Notes under the pieces: generated by a model
Seen by the model: the letters and a program-made list of their open reading frames with translations, nothing else
Databases searched by the model: none
What the model was told of the DNA's origin: nothing
Made by a program: the position numbers and the translations under genes
DNA from: an uncultured Bacteroidales bacterium
GTDB taxonomy: Bacteria > Bacteroidota > Bacteroidia > Bacteroidales > UBA932
DNA: 57,383 bases
Assembly: GCA_947305045.1 (NCBI GenBank)
Contig: CAMZCW010000002.1
Coordinates: 1-57,383, forward strand
Direction: 5' to 3'
In this document: positions 50,396 to 57,383 of the stretch, one piece after another
How positions within the stretch are numbered: the stretch's first letter is position 1
How the letters are laid out: each line of letters starts with the position of its first letter

Positions 50396-51940
50396 CTAGC
50401 GACTGCCACCGGCCCACCAGACAGGGTCCGTAAATACGTAAGAGCCTGCATTGGTATAAAGCTTGGTAATGTTGGGGTTAGCCACTACATCATCCTGGCC
50501 GTAAGGAGCACGGAGGGGAAAATTACCAGGGTTTTCCAGTGCATAGACATCGTTCTCCTCTCCTTTGAGACGACGGATGTCGGCGTAAGTTTCAACCGTT
50601 TCACCGTTGGCGCCCCACATGCCGATATATTTTTGCAGCATGGTTTCCGCCAGCGGATTGGCATCGAACATATCCTCAACAATGACGTCGAAATAGTTGT
50701 TGGCAACTGCAGCGGTCATGGCGTTGTCATCGGCCGGTTCCAAACCACCGTACGCGTTGATGGAAGGAGCGTTCATCGCTGCCTGTACATTGATTTCGAA
50801 ATTCTCAAAGGCAGCGGCGATAGCACCTTTCAACACAGCTTTGGCGTCGGCATATTCGCCCAGCCGGCACAGCGCTTCAGCCTTGAGGAACTGCAGCTCG
50901 TGATAGCTCAGGTAGTGAATCGGGGCAACCTCCGCAAAGGTAAAGATGTCATAGGTGTACTCATACTGGCTTTCCACCGGATCTCCGGTCGGGGCCAGAT
51001 AGTCCTCCACATCATCGGAGGACAAATACTCCCAGCTCTTTGAATGCCAATATGCTCTGTCGGCACGCGGGTCCATACGCTCCTTCAGCTTGTTGAACAT
51101 GCTGGTGCTGGAGGAGATGCCGTCACGGCTCCACTGGAAGTCAAACATCGGATTCTGGTTGCCGTTGTCATAGGCCATGGAAGCCTGGTCCGCTGCAGAG
51201 GCGAAGGAGTTATCTACATAATCGATAACTGCCCGATAATCTGCTTCCTGATCAGTGGAACGGTTGATAAGACGCATGGTATAGCGCGCCAGAAGACCGT
51301 TGGCAAACTTGATCCACTTGCTGACATTACCACCATAGATAAGGTCATAATTGCCAAGGGTGTTGCTGCCGGCATTAAAGTCCACGACAGCCGTTTCCAA
51401 CAGCTCAAAGATGGAATCGTAGATGCTTTCCTGGGTATCGGCTTCCGGATAAGGATACTTATTAACATCACCTACCTGCGTGTAGGGCGTATCACCGTAC
51501 ACATCGGTAGCAATGGCCAGGTTGTAGGCGAGCATGACCTCGCCGACGCCACGGATAAAGGCGTCGCCTGCATCTTTACCGCTGGCATCATCGGCACATT
51601 TTGCGATGATGATTTTGGCATTGCGGATGTTCTCGTAAATAGTGCCCCAGGTATTGTTGAACGTGGAGGCAAGACGAACCTCGGCATCCCGTTTTTCGGC
51701 CTTGTACAGCTGGTTATGCGTACCGGCCCAATATTCTACGTAAGAGCCGAAATAGGTATTGAAGTCACCGCCTACAATATTCTGCGAAGTGCGGAGTTCC
51801 AAATCGGGAACAATGAACTTGGCGTTGACGTCGTAGGCAACGCTCAAATCCTTATTGATTTCATCCATCTTGTTCTCCGAGCAGGCGGCAACTGCTAAAG
51901 CTGCAACGGAGAGGACGAAGAGTTGATATACTTTTTTCAT
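50396..51940 (-). CDS. SusD/RagB-family surface lipoprotein 1
   Basis: 514 residues: lipobox V-A-A-C (Cys20), N-terminal D-E-I-N-K-D-L-S-V-A-Y-D, TPR-like helices (A-Y-N-L-A-I-A-T-D-V-Y-G-D-T-P-Y, a hallmark of the SusD-like_2 group) and a C-terminus with Y-A-D-I-R-R-L. It begins 14 bp after the SusC1 gene and forms the outer-membrane capture pair with it. A terminator follows the gene. No hydrolase or other enzyme is encoded in the same transcript. Confidence 0.93.
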   Translation of the reverse strand: MKKVYQLFVLSVAALAVAACSENKMDEINKDLSVAYDVNAKFIVPDLELRTSQNIVGGDFNTYFGSYVEYWAGTHNQLYKAEKRDAEVRLASTFNNTWGTIYENIRNAKIIIAKCADDASGKDAGDAFIRGVGEVMLAYNLAIATDVYGDTPYTQVGDVNKYPYPEADTQESIYDSIFELLETAVVDFNAGSNTLGNYDLIYGGNVSKWIKFANGLLARYTMRLINRSTDQEADYRAVIDYVDNSFASAADQASMAYDNGNQNPMFDFQWSRDGISSSTSMFNKLKERMDPRADRAYWHSKSWEYLSSDDVEDYLAPTGDPVESQYEYTYDIFTFAEVAPIHYLSYHELQFLKAEALCRLGEYADAKAVLKGAIAAAFENFEINVQAAMNAPSINAYGGLEPADDNAMTAAVANNYFDVIVEDMFDANPLAETMLQKYIGMWGANGETVETYADIRRLKGEENDVYALENPGNFPLRAPYGQDDVVANPNITKLYTNAGSYVFTDPVWWAGGSR

Positions 51941-51953
51941 AAATTAGCCCTCC

Positions 51954-54900
51954 TTAAAAGTTGTATTTGAGACCGGCACCAAAGCTCGAGGAGCCAGGCA
52001 GAGAGAATCTTTCGAAACCACCGGCCATGTTGTTGTTACCCTGGGAAGCTTCCGGATCGAAGCCGCGGATAGCCGTCCACAGGAGAATGTTACGACCGAA
52101 GGCGCTAAGGGTGAGGGTTCCCCACTTTGCTTTGACGATAGGATAGCTGATGGAAACCTCACGGAGTTTCAGATAAGAAGCATCCCGTACAAAGTACTTC
52201 GAGATGTAGTTCAGGGTACTCAGATAGTCCTGGGCATATTCACCGCTGATCATGATATCATTGGGAGCATACTGCGCATTGCCTTCACCGTCGTAACCGA
52301 CAATCTTCACGGAAGGTTCATAGTCAAACATGAACTGGTCCTTCTCACGCAGCTCCTGCGAATAGAGAGCGGTACCATAGTATTCCATCATGGCAGCGGA
52401 ACCTGCATACATCTTGCCACCCTTCTTCCAGTCAAACACCGCATTGATACGGAGGCCTTTCCACTGGAACCCGGTGCCGAAACCAAGCTGGAAATCAGGA
52501 GAAACGGCGCCCAGGACGGCATTGTCACCGGCGATAGGGAAACCGTCATCGTCAACAATCACCTTTCCTTCTTCGTTGCGGAGATAATCGACACCATAGA
52601 TAACAGGATACTTGTCGCCGATACCGGCACGCACCTGAGGCTCTACGAAACCGCCCAGCATGATGCTGGTCACGCCTTCTGCAAGCTCATCCACATAGTT
52701 GTCAATTTTGGTGAAGTTCACGTTGATATCCCAAAGGAAATCCTTGGTCTGCACGGGAATGAATCCCAAGCTAAGTTCGTGCGCGTTGGTGTGGACCCGG
52801 CCGGCATTGGTCATCTTCTGGGAATAACCGGTGGAAGAAGCCATGGGAACGGCAAAAATCTGATCCTTCACGTTCTGACGGGAGAAGGTATAGTTGAGAG
52901 TGATACGGCCGTTGAGGAAGCCCATATCGATACCGGCTTCATAGGAACGGGTATTCTGGGGACGCAGGGTCGGATCGTACAGGAGAGCATAAGGCGTATA
53001 AGCCACTACGCCGTTGGTAGGATACATGGCCGGGGTACCGGAAGAGAAGCCGCCACCGAACGAAGGCGTGCTGTAATAGGAATCGTGATAGGTTCCGGCC
53101 TGGCCAACCTCAGCGTAGGATGCACGGATCTTACCATAAGTGAGAACCGGGTTCTTCAGTGCTTCCAGTTCCGTAAAGATGAAACCGGCCGACACGGAAG
53201 GATAGGTAAAGGTACGGTTGCCGTGAGGCATGGAGGATACATAGTCCGAACGGAAAGTAGCATTGAGGAACAACATGCTCTTGTAGTCCACGGCAATTTC
53301 TCCGAAGGTACCAAAGGTCAGGCGTTTTCCATAGGATTCATAGGAACTGTAGGAAGCCACATTGTTCAGGCTGTTCCAACCGGCAAAGTTGAAGTGGTTG
53401 CCATAGGCATACAGGTACTTCTCCCGGTCGTAAACGATTTCATTACCCAGCATGGCGGACAGGTTCCAGTTATCGCTGATATTCCAGGTATAATTGGCCG
53501 TGAGCAGCGAGTTGATGGTGTTTTCCGAAAGGGTACGCTCGGTGATTTCACCGTCTGTGCCCTTACTGCCATAACCGAAAATATCCTGGTAGGAAGTGGT
53601 GTAAACGTCGGTACCCAGCTGATATTTGACATTCAGGGTGTGGGCCGCTGCCAACTTGGTATTGAAGTTCAGGTAGGCATTTCCGAAGAAACGCTGTGAC
53701 TTCTCCTTGAAGAAGTTGTTCTGCGTTGCCCACCTGGGGTTGTTGAAAGTAAGGTTACGGAAACTTACCTGCGTGTAAGGGTCATCGGGAACGTGGTAGG
53801 GGATTCCGGCAAGGTCATAGTCTGCAGGCACGTGATAAAGGGCGGCGGTGATACCGTCGTTGGCACCGGTCTGCTTGTTCATGTCGGACTGGACGTAGTT
53901 TACGTTGAATCCGATGGTGAAATACTTGCTCAGTTTGGCATCCGCGCCAAAACGGGCATTGTAACGGTTCATGTAGGTATTCTCAATGATACCGGTACTG
54001 TTGGTGTTGCCCAGGGAGAAAATAAAGTTACCGCTGCCAAAGTTGCGGGCCACGCTTATGTTGTTGCTGAACGTATGACCCGTCTTGAAGAAATTGCGGA
54101 TATTGTCATATGTATTGGGCGTTGTCCAGGGATCCAGACCGGCTTTCAGGCGCGCGCTCTGATAATATTGGCCCTGATGCATTCCATCGGCCTGGGTAAA
54201 AGTATTATCCGTATTACCGCCATATTGGGGATCGTTGGGAAGTTCGCTGACGAGCGGTCCCCAGGACAGGGAAGTGGTGGGGTTATACGCACCTCCATTA
54301 CCCTGCGCATACTTCTTCTGAACCTCAGGATAGATATCCGGTGTATCAAAGGTAAAGTTGGTAGAGAAGGAGATGGAGGTCTTGCCTGCCTTTGCGGAAG
54401 AACCCTTCTTGGTGGTGATGATAATAACACCATTGGAGGCGCGCATACCATAAAGGGCCGATGCAGCCTGACCTTTCAGGACGTTGATGCTCTCAATGTC
54501 ATTGGGATCAATGTCCAGGGCACGGCCGGCATAATCGGAACCGCTTACGGAGTCACCCGTGTCAATGTCCGGGGTGGAAGCCACAGGCATACCGTCAACC
54601 ACATAGAGCGGCTGGTTGTTTCCGTCCAGGGAACGGGAACCACGGATGGTGATTTTGGAAGAAGCACCCGGCATACCGGAGGAAGAAGAAATTTCTACAC
54701 CGGAGAGTTTACCCTGGAGGGCGCTGCTCAAGCTGGCGCTGGCCGCGTGGGTAAGATCCTCGGATTTTACATCTTGAACCGCATATCCCAGCGCTTTCTT
54801 TTCGCGGGAAATACCCATGGCGGTAACAACCACCTCTTCCAGGTATTCTGCATCCGGTTCCATTTTAATTGTCTGGCCGCTTACAGCATCTACCTCGATA

Positions 54901-55139
54901 GTTTTCATGCCCATAAAGGCAATCACCAGGCGGCTTGCAGCCGGAACATTCGAGAGTGAAAAGCCACCTTCCATGTCGGTCAGTTCGCCGATGGTGGTTC
55001 CTTTCACCAGAACATAAGCTCCCACGACGGGCTCCCCGTCTTGAGACACAACCTTACCTTTCACGGTGCTGTTCTGCGCAAAAGCGGCAGTGCACACAAG
55101 AACAAGGAAGGATGCGAGCAGAGTCTTAATTCCTTTCAT
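51954..55139 (-). CDS. SusC/RagA-family TonB-linked outer-membrane protein 1
   Basis: 1,061 residues from ATG 55139: signal peptide (C-T-A-A-F-A-Q), CarboxypepD_reg-like domain (V-K-G-K-V-V-S-Q-D-G-E-P-V-V-G-A), the linker Y-L-E-E-V-V-V-T-A-M-G-I-S-R-E-K-K-A-L-G-Y, plug with Y-V-V-D-G-M-P-V and A-L-Y-G-M-R-A-S-N-G-V-I, and a barrel ending G-A-G-L-K-Y-N-F. It belongs to the SusC group that pairs with SusD-like_2 proteins, as found next door. Substrate cannot be told from sequence. The frame extends to 55166 but lacks a signal peptide there. Confidence 0.94.
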   Translation of the reverse strand: MKGIKTLLASFLVLVCTAAFAQNSTVKGKVVSQDGEPVVGAYVLVKGTTIGELTDMEGGFSLSNVPAASRLVIAFMGMKTIEVDAVSGQTIKMEPDAEYLEEVVVTAMGISREKKALGYAVQDVKSEDLTHAASASLSSALQGKLSGVEISSSSGMPGASSKITIRGSRSLDGNNQPLYVVDGMPVASTPDIDTGDSVSGSDYAGRALDIDPNDIESINVLKGQAASALYGMRASNGVIIITTKKGSSAKAGKTSISFSTNFTFDTPDIYPEVQKKYAQGNGGAYNPTTSLSWGPLVSELPNDPQYGGNTDNTFTQADGMHQGQYYQSARLKAGLDPWTTPNTYDNIRNFFKTGHTFSNNISVARNFGSGNFIFSLGNTNSTGIIENTYMNRYNARFGADAKLSKYFTIGFNVNYVQSDMNKQTGANDGITAALYHVPADYDLAGIPYHVPDDPYTQVSFRNLTFNNPRWATQNNFFKEKSQRFFGNAYLNFNTKLAAAHTLNVKYQLGTDVYTTSYQDIFGYGSKGTDGEITERTLSENTINSLLTANYTWNISDNWNLSAMLGNEIVYDREKYLYAYGNHFNFAGWNSLNNVASYSSYESYGKRLTFGTFGEIAVDYKSMLFLNATFRSDYVSSMPHGNRTFTYPSVSAGFIFTELEALKNPVLTYGKIRASYAEVGQAGTYHDSYYSTPSFGGGFSSGTPAMYPTNGVVAYTPYALLYDPTLRPQNTRSYEAGIDMGFLNGRITLNYTFSRQNVKDQIFAVPMASSTGYSQKMTNAGRVHTNAHELSLGFIPVQTKDFLWDINVNFTKIDNYVDELAEGVTSIMLGGFVEPQVRAGIGDKYPVIYGVDYLRNEEGKVIVDDDGFPIAGDNAVLGAVSPDFQLGFGTGFQWKGLRINAVFDWKKGGKMYAGSAAMMEYYGTALYSQELREKDQFMFDYEPSVKIVGYDGEGNAQYAPNDIMISGEYAQDYLSTLNYISKYFVRDASYLKLREVSISYPIVKAKWGTLTLSAFGRNILLWTAIRGFDPEASQGNNNMAGGFERFSLPGSSSFGAGLKYNF

Positions 55140-55236
55140 GTGAATAGTTTTAAAGACGTTAAACAAAATATTGATACACTACGTTTTTTGTAATACACTA
55201 CTTACCCCATAACGTAAAAAAATGGGTACACGGCTG

Positions 55237-55268
55237 CAAAGATTGAAAAACAATTTCAATTTTGCAAA
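55237..55268 (-). promoter_or_regulatory. Promoter of the SusC1/SusD1 operon
   Basis: Minus strand: TTTG (55265-55268), 20 bp, AATCTTTG (55237-55244). The leader of about 90 nt has a CCCAT/ATGGG hairpin and the motif GTAGTGTATCAATATT (55167-55182), which recurs at the lipoprotein operon and before SusC2. Confidence 0.65.
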
Positions 55269-55553
55269 TACCAAATAATGCACTAAATCTGCGAGATAGT
55301 AAGTCTATATTAGTTTTTAAATTATTTTTTTATTTAATTTTACAAGATTATACTTATAAATTATTATTTTTTTACGTCTTATACTTAAATTTTTATATAA
55401 AAATTATTTTTCTTTTATTTGTAATAATTCCTTCATCTCTAACTTTTAATCACTTACACCTTATATAGAATCGTAACAAAAAAGTTGGGGCCATGCGGAC
55501 ATATTCATTTCTTTGCTCACACTCAATACCCTACCCTCTTCTCTCGTCCTTTT
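55269..55553. other. AT-rich intergenic region
   Basis: About 285 bp, very rich in T and A, upstream of the SusC1 promoter and downstream of the recombinase gene. I see no gene. It may hold upstream regulatory sites or the recombinase terminator, but no clear hairpin was found. Confidence 0.5.
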
Positions 55554-56153
55554 TTAAGGACAAGAATGTTCATTCAAATACCGGGACAAGGTATTGCGGT
55601 GTACATGCAATTCCTCCGCCAGGCTGCCAATGGTAACTCCCTGCGCCAATTGCTCGCGGATATAGGCCTCTTTCTGGTCAAACCGTTTCCGCTCCCGACT
55701 CTTCCCGAACGGACGACCTAATTTCATGCCTGCCGCCCGCTTGGCCGCCAGTGCCTCGCGCGTGCGTTGTGATATAAGGCTACGCTCAATTTCCGCAGCC
55801 AGGGAAAAGGCGAAGGCAATGATTTTGGCATTCAGCGAATCCGAAAGTTCGAAACAGTCCTTGATGGAATATATTTTTATCCCTTTTTGGGAGCAGGTAT
55901 TAAGAATGCTCATCACCATCATCATGTTGCGTCCCAGGCGGGATAGTTCGGTGCAAATGAGGGTGTCGCCCTTCTTCATCCTTTTCAATAAGCCGTCTAG
56001 TGTCCTTTTTTTCAACGCCTTCGTTCCGGATGCTTTCTCCTGCACCCATTTGTCTATCACCCATTGCCGCCGGCTTACCCATTGCTCTATTTCGTAGCGC
56101 TGACCTTCATAGGACTGTAACTCTGTGCTCACTCGTATGTACGCGAAAATCAT
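55554..56153 (-). CDS. Mpi-family serine recombinase (DNA invertase)
   Basis: 199 residues, the usual length of Bacteroidota Mpi-like invertases. Catalytic serine in Y-I-R-V-S-T-E (Ser9), the family motifs L-I-C-T-E-L-S-R-L-G-R-N and the E-helix A-A-E-I-E-R-S-L-I-S-Q-R-T, and a C-terminal helix-turn-helix (I-G-S-L-A-E-E-L-H-V-H-R-N-T-L-S-R-Y-L). Such enzymes flip short DNA segments, often promoters of surface-polysaccharide or SusC loci. Candidate sites nearby are the inverted repeat at 56192-56246 and the SusC1 promoter region; neither is proven. Confidence 0.88.
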   Translation of the reverse strand: MIFAYIRVSTELQSYEGQRYEIEQWVSRRQWVIDKWVQEKASGTKALKKRTLDGLLKRMKKGDTLICTELSRLGRNMMMVMSILNTCSQKGIKIYSIKDCFELSDSLNAKIIAFAFSLAAEIERSLISQRTREALAAKRAAGMKLGRPFGKSRERKRFDQKEAYIREQLAQGVTIGSLAEELHVHRNTLSRYLNEHSCP

Positions 56154-56191
56154 AGCATATTTTGTTTAGTTATACCAGCAAAATTTGTCCA

Positions 56192-56246
56192 AATCGGTTG
56201 AAACAGCAAAAAAAACATGTGAAACAACAGAACTTTTCAACCGATT
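56192..56246. repeat. 12-bp perfect inverted repeat beside the recombinase gene
   Basis: AATCGGTTGAAA (56192-56203) and TTTCAACCGATT (56235-56246), 31 bp apart, in the divergent gap between the recombinase and the Rpn gene. Could be a recombination site, an operator or a regulator of both genes. Confidence 0.7.
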
Positions 56247-56270
56247 GTAGGATTTGTGGAAAGCATGTTC

Positions 56271-56278
56271 TATGTTTG
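56271..56278 (+). promoter_or_regulatory. -7 element of the Rpn-family gene
   Basis: TATGTTTG matches TAnnTTTG, 45 bp before the ATG at 56323. A TTG at 56245-56247 has a 23-bp spacer, longer than usual. Confidence 0.4.
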
Positions 56279-56322
56279 CAGAAACCGACATCCGGGCCCG
56301 GTTGTCATAAAATCCTTAGAAT

Positions 56323-57210
56323 ATGGAACAAAATGAATTGAAGATTGGCAGGTATGCCAATGTGTTGATGGATCGATGGTTCAAGCGAACGTTTGGCTGG
56401 GCCCCGGCCCGGCGGCTGATGCAACTCTTTCTGCAGGAAATGATTCCGGAGCGAACCATTACCCAAATAAGCTTTGGTCCGCAGGAGTACGTGAACCCTA
56501 TTGAGCAGGGAAAGGACATACGGCTGGATGTGCACTGCACGGATGAGACAGGGGCGCATTTCATAGTAGAGATGCAGTTTGCAGAGCAAAAGACTTTCTA
56601 TGAACGGGCGCTGTTCAACTCCACTTTTGTAATTCAGGAACAGGTGCAGACCGGAAGCACGGACTGGACGCTTCCGCAAATCTATTTTATCGGTGTGGTC
56701 AATTTTGCGCTGCATCAGGGGTCCGACAGGGTGCTATACCGATACAGACTAAAAGAACTCACTACGGGAGAGGACATGCCCATCCCGGTGGAATATATCT
56801 TCCTGGAGGTCCCCAATTGCCGGAAGGCGATGACCAGTGAGGCCTCGCTGCTGGATAACTTTTGCTATGCCTTGAAGAACATGCCGGAGATGGAGGAACG
56901 GCCCCAGGAGTTGAAGGGTGAAATCTTTGACCTGTTGTTTAATTCTGCGGAAATTAATAAATTTGCCCCGAAGGAACGCTCCGAATACATTAAGCAAATG
57001 ATTACCATCAGAGACATCGTCAATCAAATGGCCACTGCGGAAGAAAAAGGCGAAGCCAGAGGCCTGGCAAAAGGACGAGCAGAAGGCGAAGCCAAAGCTA
57101 TGCGGGAATTGGCCCAAAGCATGCTCGCAGATGGCCTGGATGCGCCATTTGTATCCAAGCACACCCATTTACCGCTGGAGGATGTACTTGCGCTTCAACA
57201 AAAAAGCTAA
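56323..57210 (+). CDS. Rpn-family PD-(D/E)XK nuclease / transposase-like protein
   Basis: 295 residues with the start typical of PDDEXK_2 proteins (G-R-Y-A-N-V-L-M-D-R-W-F-K-R-T-F-G), a nuclease core D-I-R-L-D-V-H then F-I-V-E-M-Q-F (the D...E-x-Q motif), and a C-terminal tail of G-E-A-R-G-L-A-K-G-R-A-E-G-E-A-K repeats often seen in this family. These proteins are linked to recombination-associated DNA cleavage and occur in many copies in Bacteroidota genomes. A hairpin follows 41 bp after the stop. Whether this copy is active is unknown; the catalytic residues look intact. Confidence 0.88.
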   Translation: MEQNELKIGRYANVLMDRWFKRTFGWAPARRLMQLFLQEMIPERTITQISFGPQEYVNPIEQGKDIRLDVHCTDETGAHFIVEMQFAEQKTFYERALFNSTFVIQEQVQTGSTDWTLPQIYFIGVVNFALHQGSDRVLYRYRLKELTTGEDMPIPVEYIFLEVPNCRKAMTSEASLLDNFCYALKNMPEMEERPQELKGEIFDLLFNSAEINKFAPKERSEYIKQMITIRDIVNQMATAEEKGEARGLAKGRAEGEAKAMRELAQSMLADGLDAPFVSKHTHLPLEDVLALQQKS

Positions 57211-57250
57211 AACGTAGCCTGGAATACAGGAGACTGAATACCAGCGATAT

Positions 57251-57283
57251 AACGGACGGGGTCTAAAACAGACTCCGTCCGTT
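57251..57283 (+). terminator. Terminator stem of the Rpn gene, U tract displaced
   Basis: AACGGACGGGGTC (57251-57263) pairs with GACTCCGTCCGTT (57271-57283) over 13 bp with one G-U, 7-nt loop. No U run follows; the next base begins intron-like sequence. Confidence 0.75.
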
Positions 57284-57383
57284 GTGTTCGCCCAGCACGA
57301 ACGTACTCTAACGGGTGCAAGTCCCCAAACCGCCCTGATAGTGGGAAGGTTACAGCCAAAGGCAAGGGTGTCCGCCGTGAGAC
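57284..57383 (+). mobile_element. Group II intron, 5' end (cut by window edge)
   Basis: Begins GTGTTCGCCCAGCACG and continues with TAACGGGTGCAAGTCCCC, then AGCCAAAGGCAAGGGTGTCC and GCCGTGAGAC, strings characteristic of domain I at the 5' end of bacterial group II introns. The boundary falls exactly after the terminator stem. The reverse transcriptase and the 3' end are outside the window. Subclass cannot be fixed from 100 bp, although insertion right after a terminator stem is typical of group IIC. Confidence 0.8.

Noticed and set aside
56192..56246. Third parS site
   Set aside because: The nearby ACATGTGAAACA matches only half of the ParB palindrome and lacks the CACGTG core.
1..57383. tRNA, rRNA or riboswitch genes
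   Set aside because: No cloverleaf with the GTTCRA arm, no rRNA sequence and no conserved riboswitch core was recognised in the intergenic regions read by eye.

Overview
The window (57,383 bp, GC-rich in its genes) reads as a chromosome segment of an uncultured Bacteroidales bacterium, most likely a gut or rumen lineage. The evidence is two SusC/SusD pairs, a BACON/DUF4876 lipoprotein, a protease with a type IX secretion (T9SS) C-terminal domain next to PorV/PorQ-like barrels, an Mpi-family invertase, an alpha2-type glycyl-tRNA synthetase, and promoters of the Bacteroidota form TTTG-N19-21-TAnnTTTG. Genus-level placement is inference only.

Layout. 1-440: edge of a hicAB toxin-antitoxin operon and the terminator of the next operon. 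441-8,800 (all minus): a membrane/uptake locus of ABC ATPase, permease and DUF4857-like protein, then, from its own promoter, a TonB-dependent receptor, a small lipoprotein, a DUF6850-like outer-membrane barrel and a BACON/DUF4876-like lipoprotein. 8,847-17,548: housekeeping block (TonB, a membrane HTH protein, glycyl-tRNA synthetase, folK, sufT-like, sufE, sufS, ruvA, mnmG, ybeY). Two perfect parS (ParB) sites lie at the 3' end of ruvA and inside mnmG, which suggests an origin-proximal position. 17,549-19,953: STAS protein and a dCache-PP2C-HATPase switch.

20,057-33,337 (plus): two tandem giant NRPS genes, A-T-C-A-T-R and C-A-T-C-A-T-R, both ending in a thioester reductase. This is a compact cluster predicted to release peptide aldehydes. 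Its coding sequence carries three in-frame copies of the same short REP-like repeat found between housekeeping genes.

33,338-36,736: hflX sits inside an unusual repeat landscape: a 63-bp-period repeat, a five-unit 75-bp palindromic array, nested inverted repeats and 22- and 61-bp tandem repeats. 36,737-55,139 (all minus): two PorV/PorQ-like barrels, an S8 protease with T9SS sorting domain, an unknown secreted protein, a Calx-beta-like lipoprotein, SusD/SusC, a large triplicated lipoprotein, then a second SusD/SusC pair. The SusC at 55 kb and the lipoprotein operon at 50 kb have near-identical promoters and leaders, so they are probably co-regulated in surface capture of peptides or glycans. 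55,554-57,383: Mpi-like serine recombinase, an Rpn/PD-(D/E)XK protein, and the 5' end of a group II intron abutting a terminator hairpin.

All function calls come from reading motifs by eye; no database search was possible.
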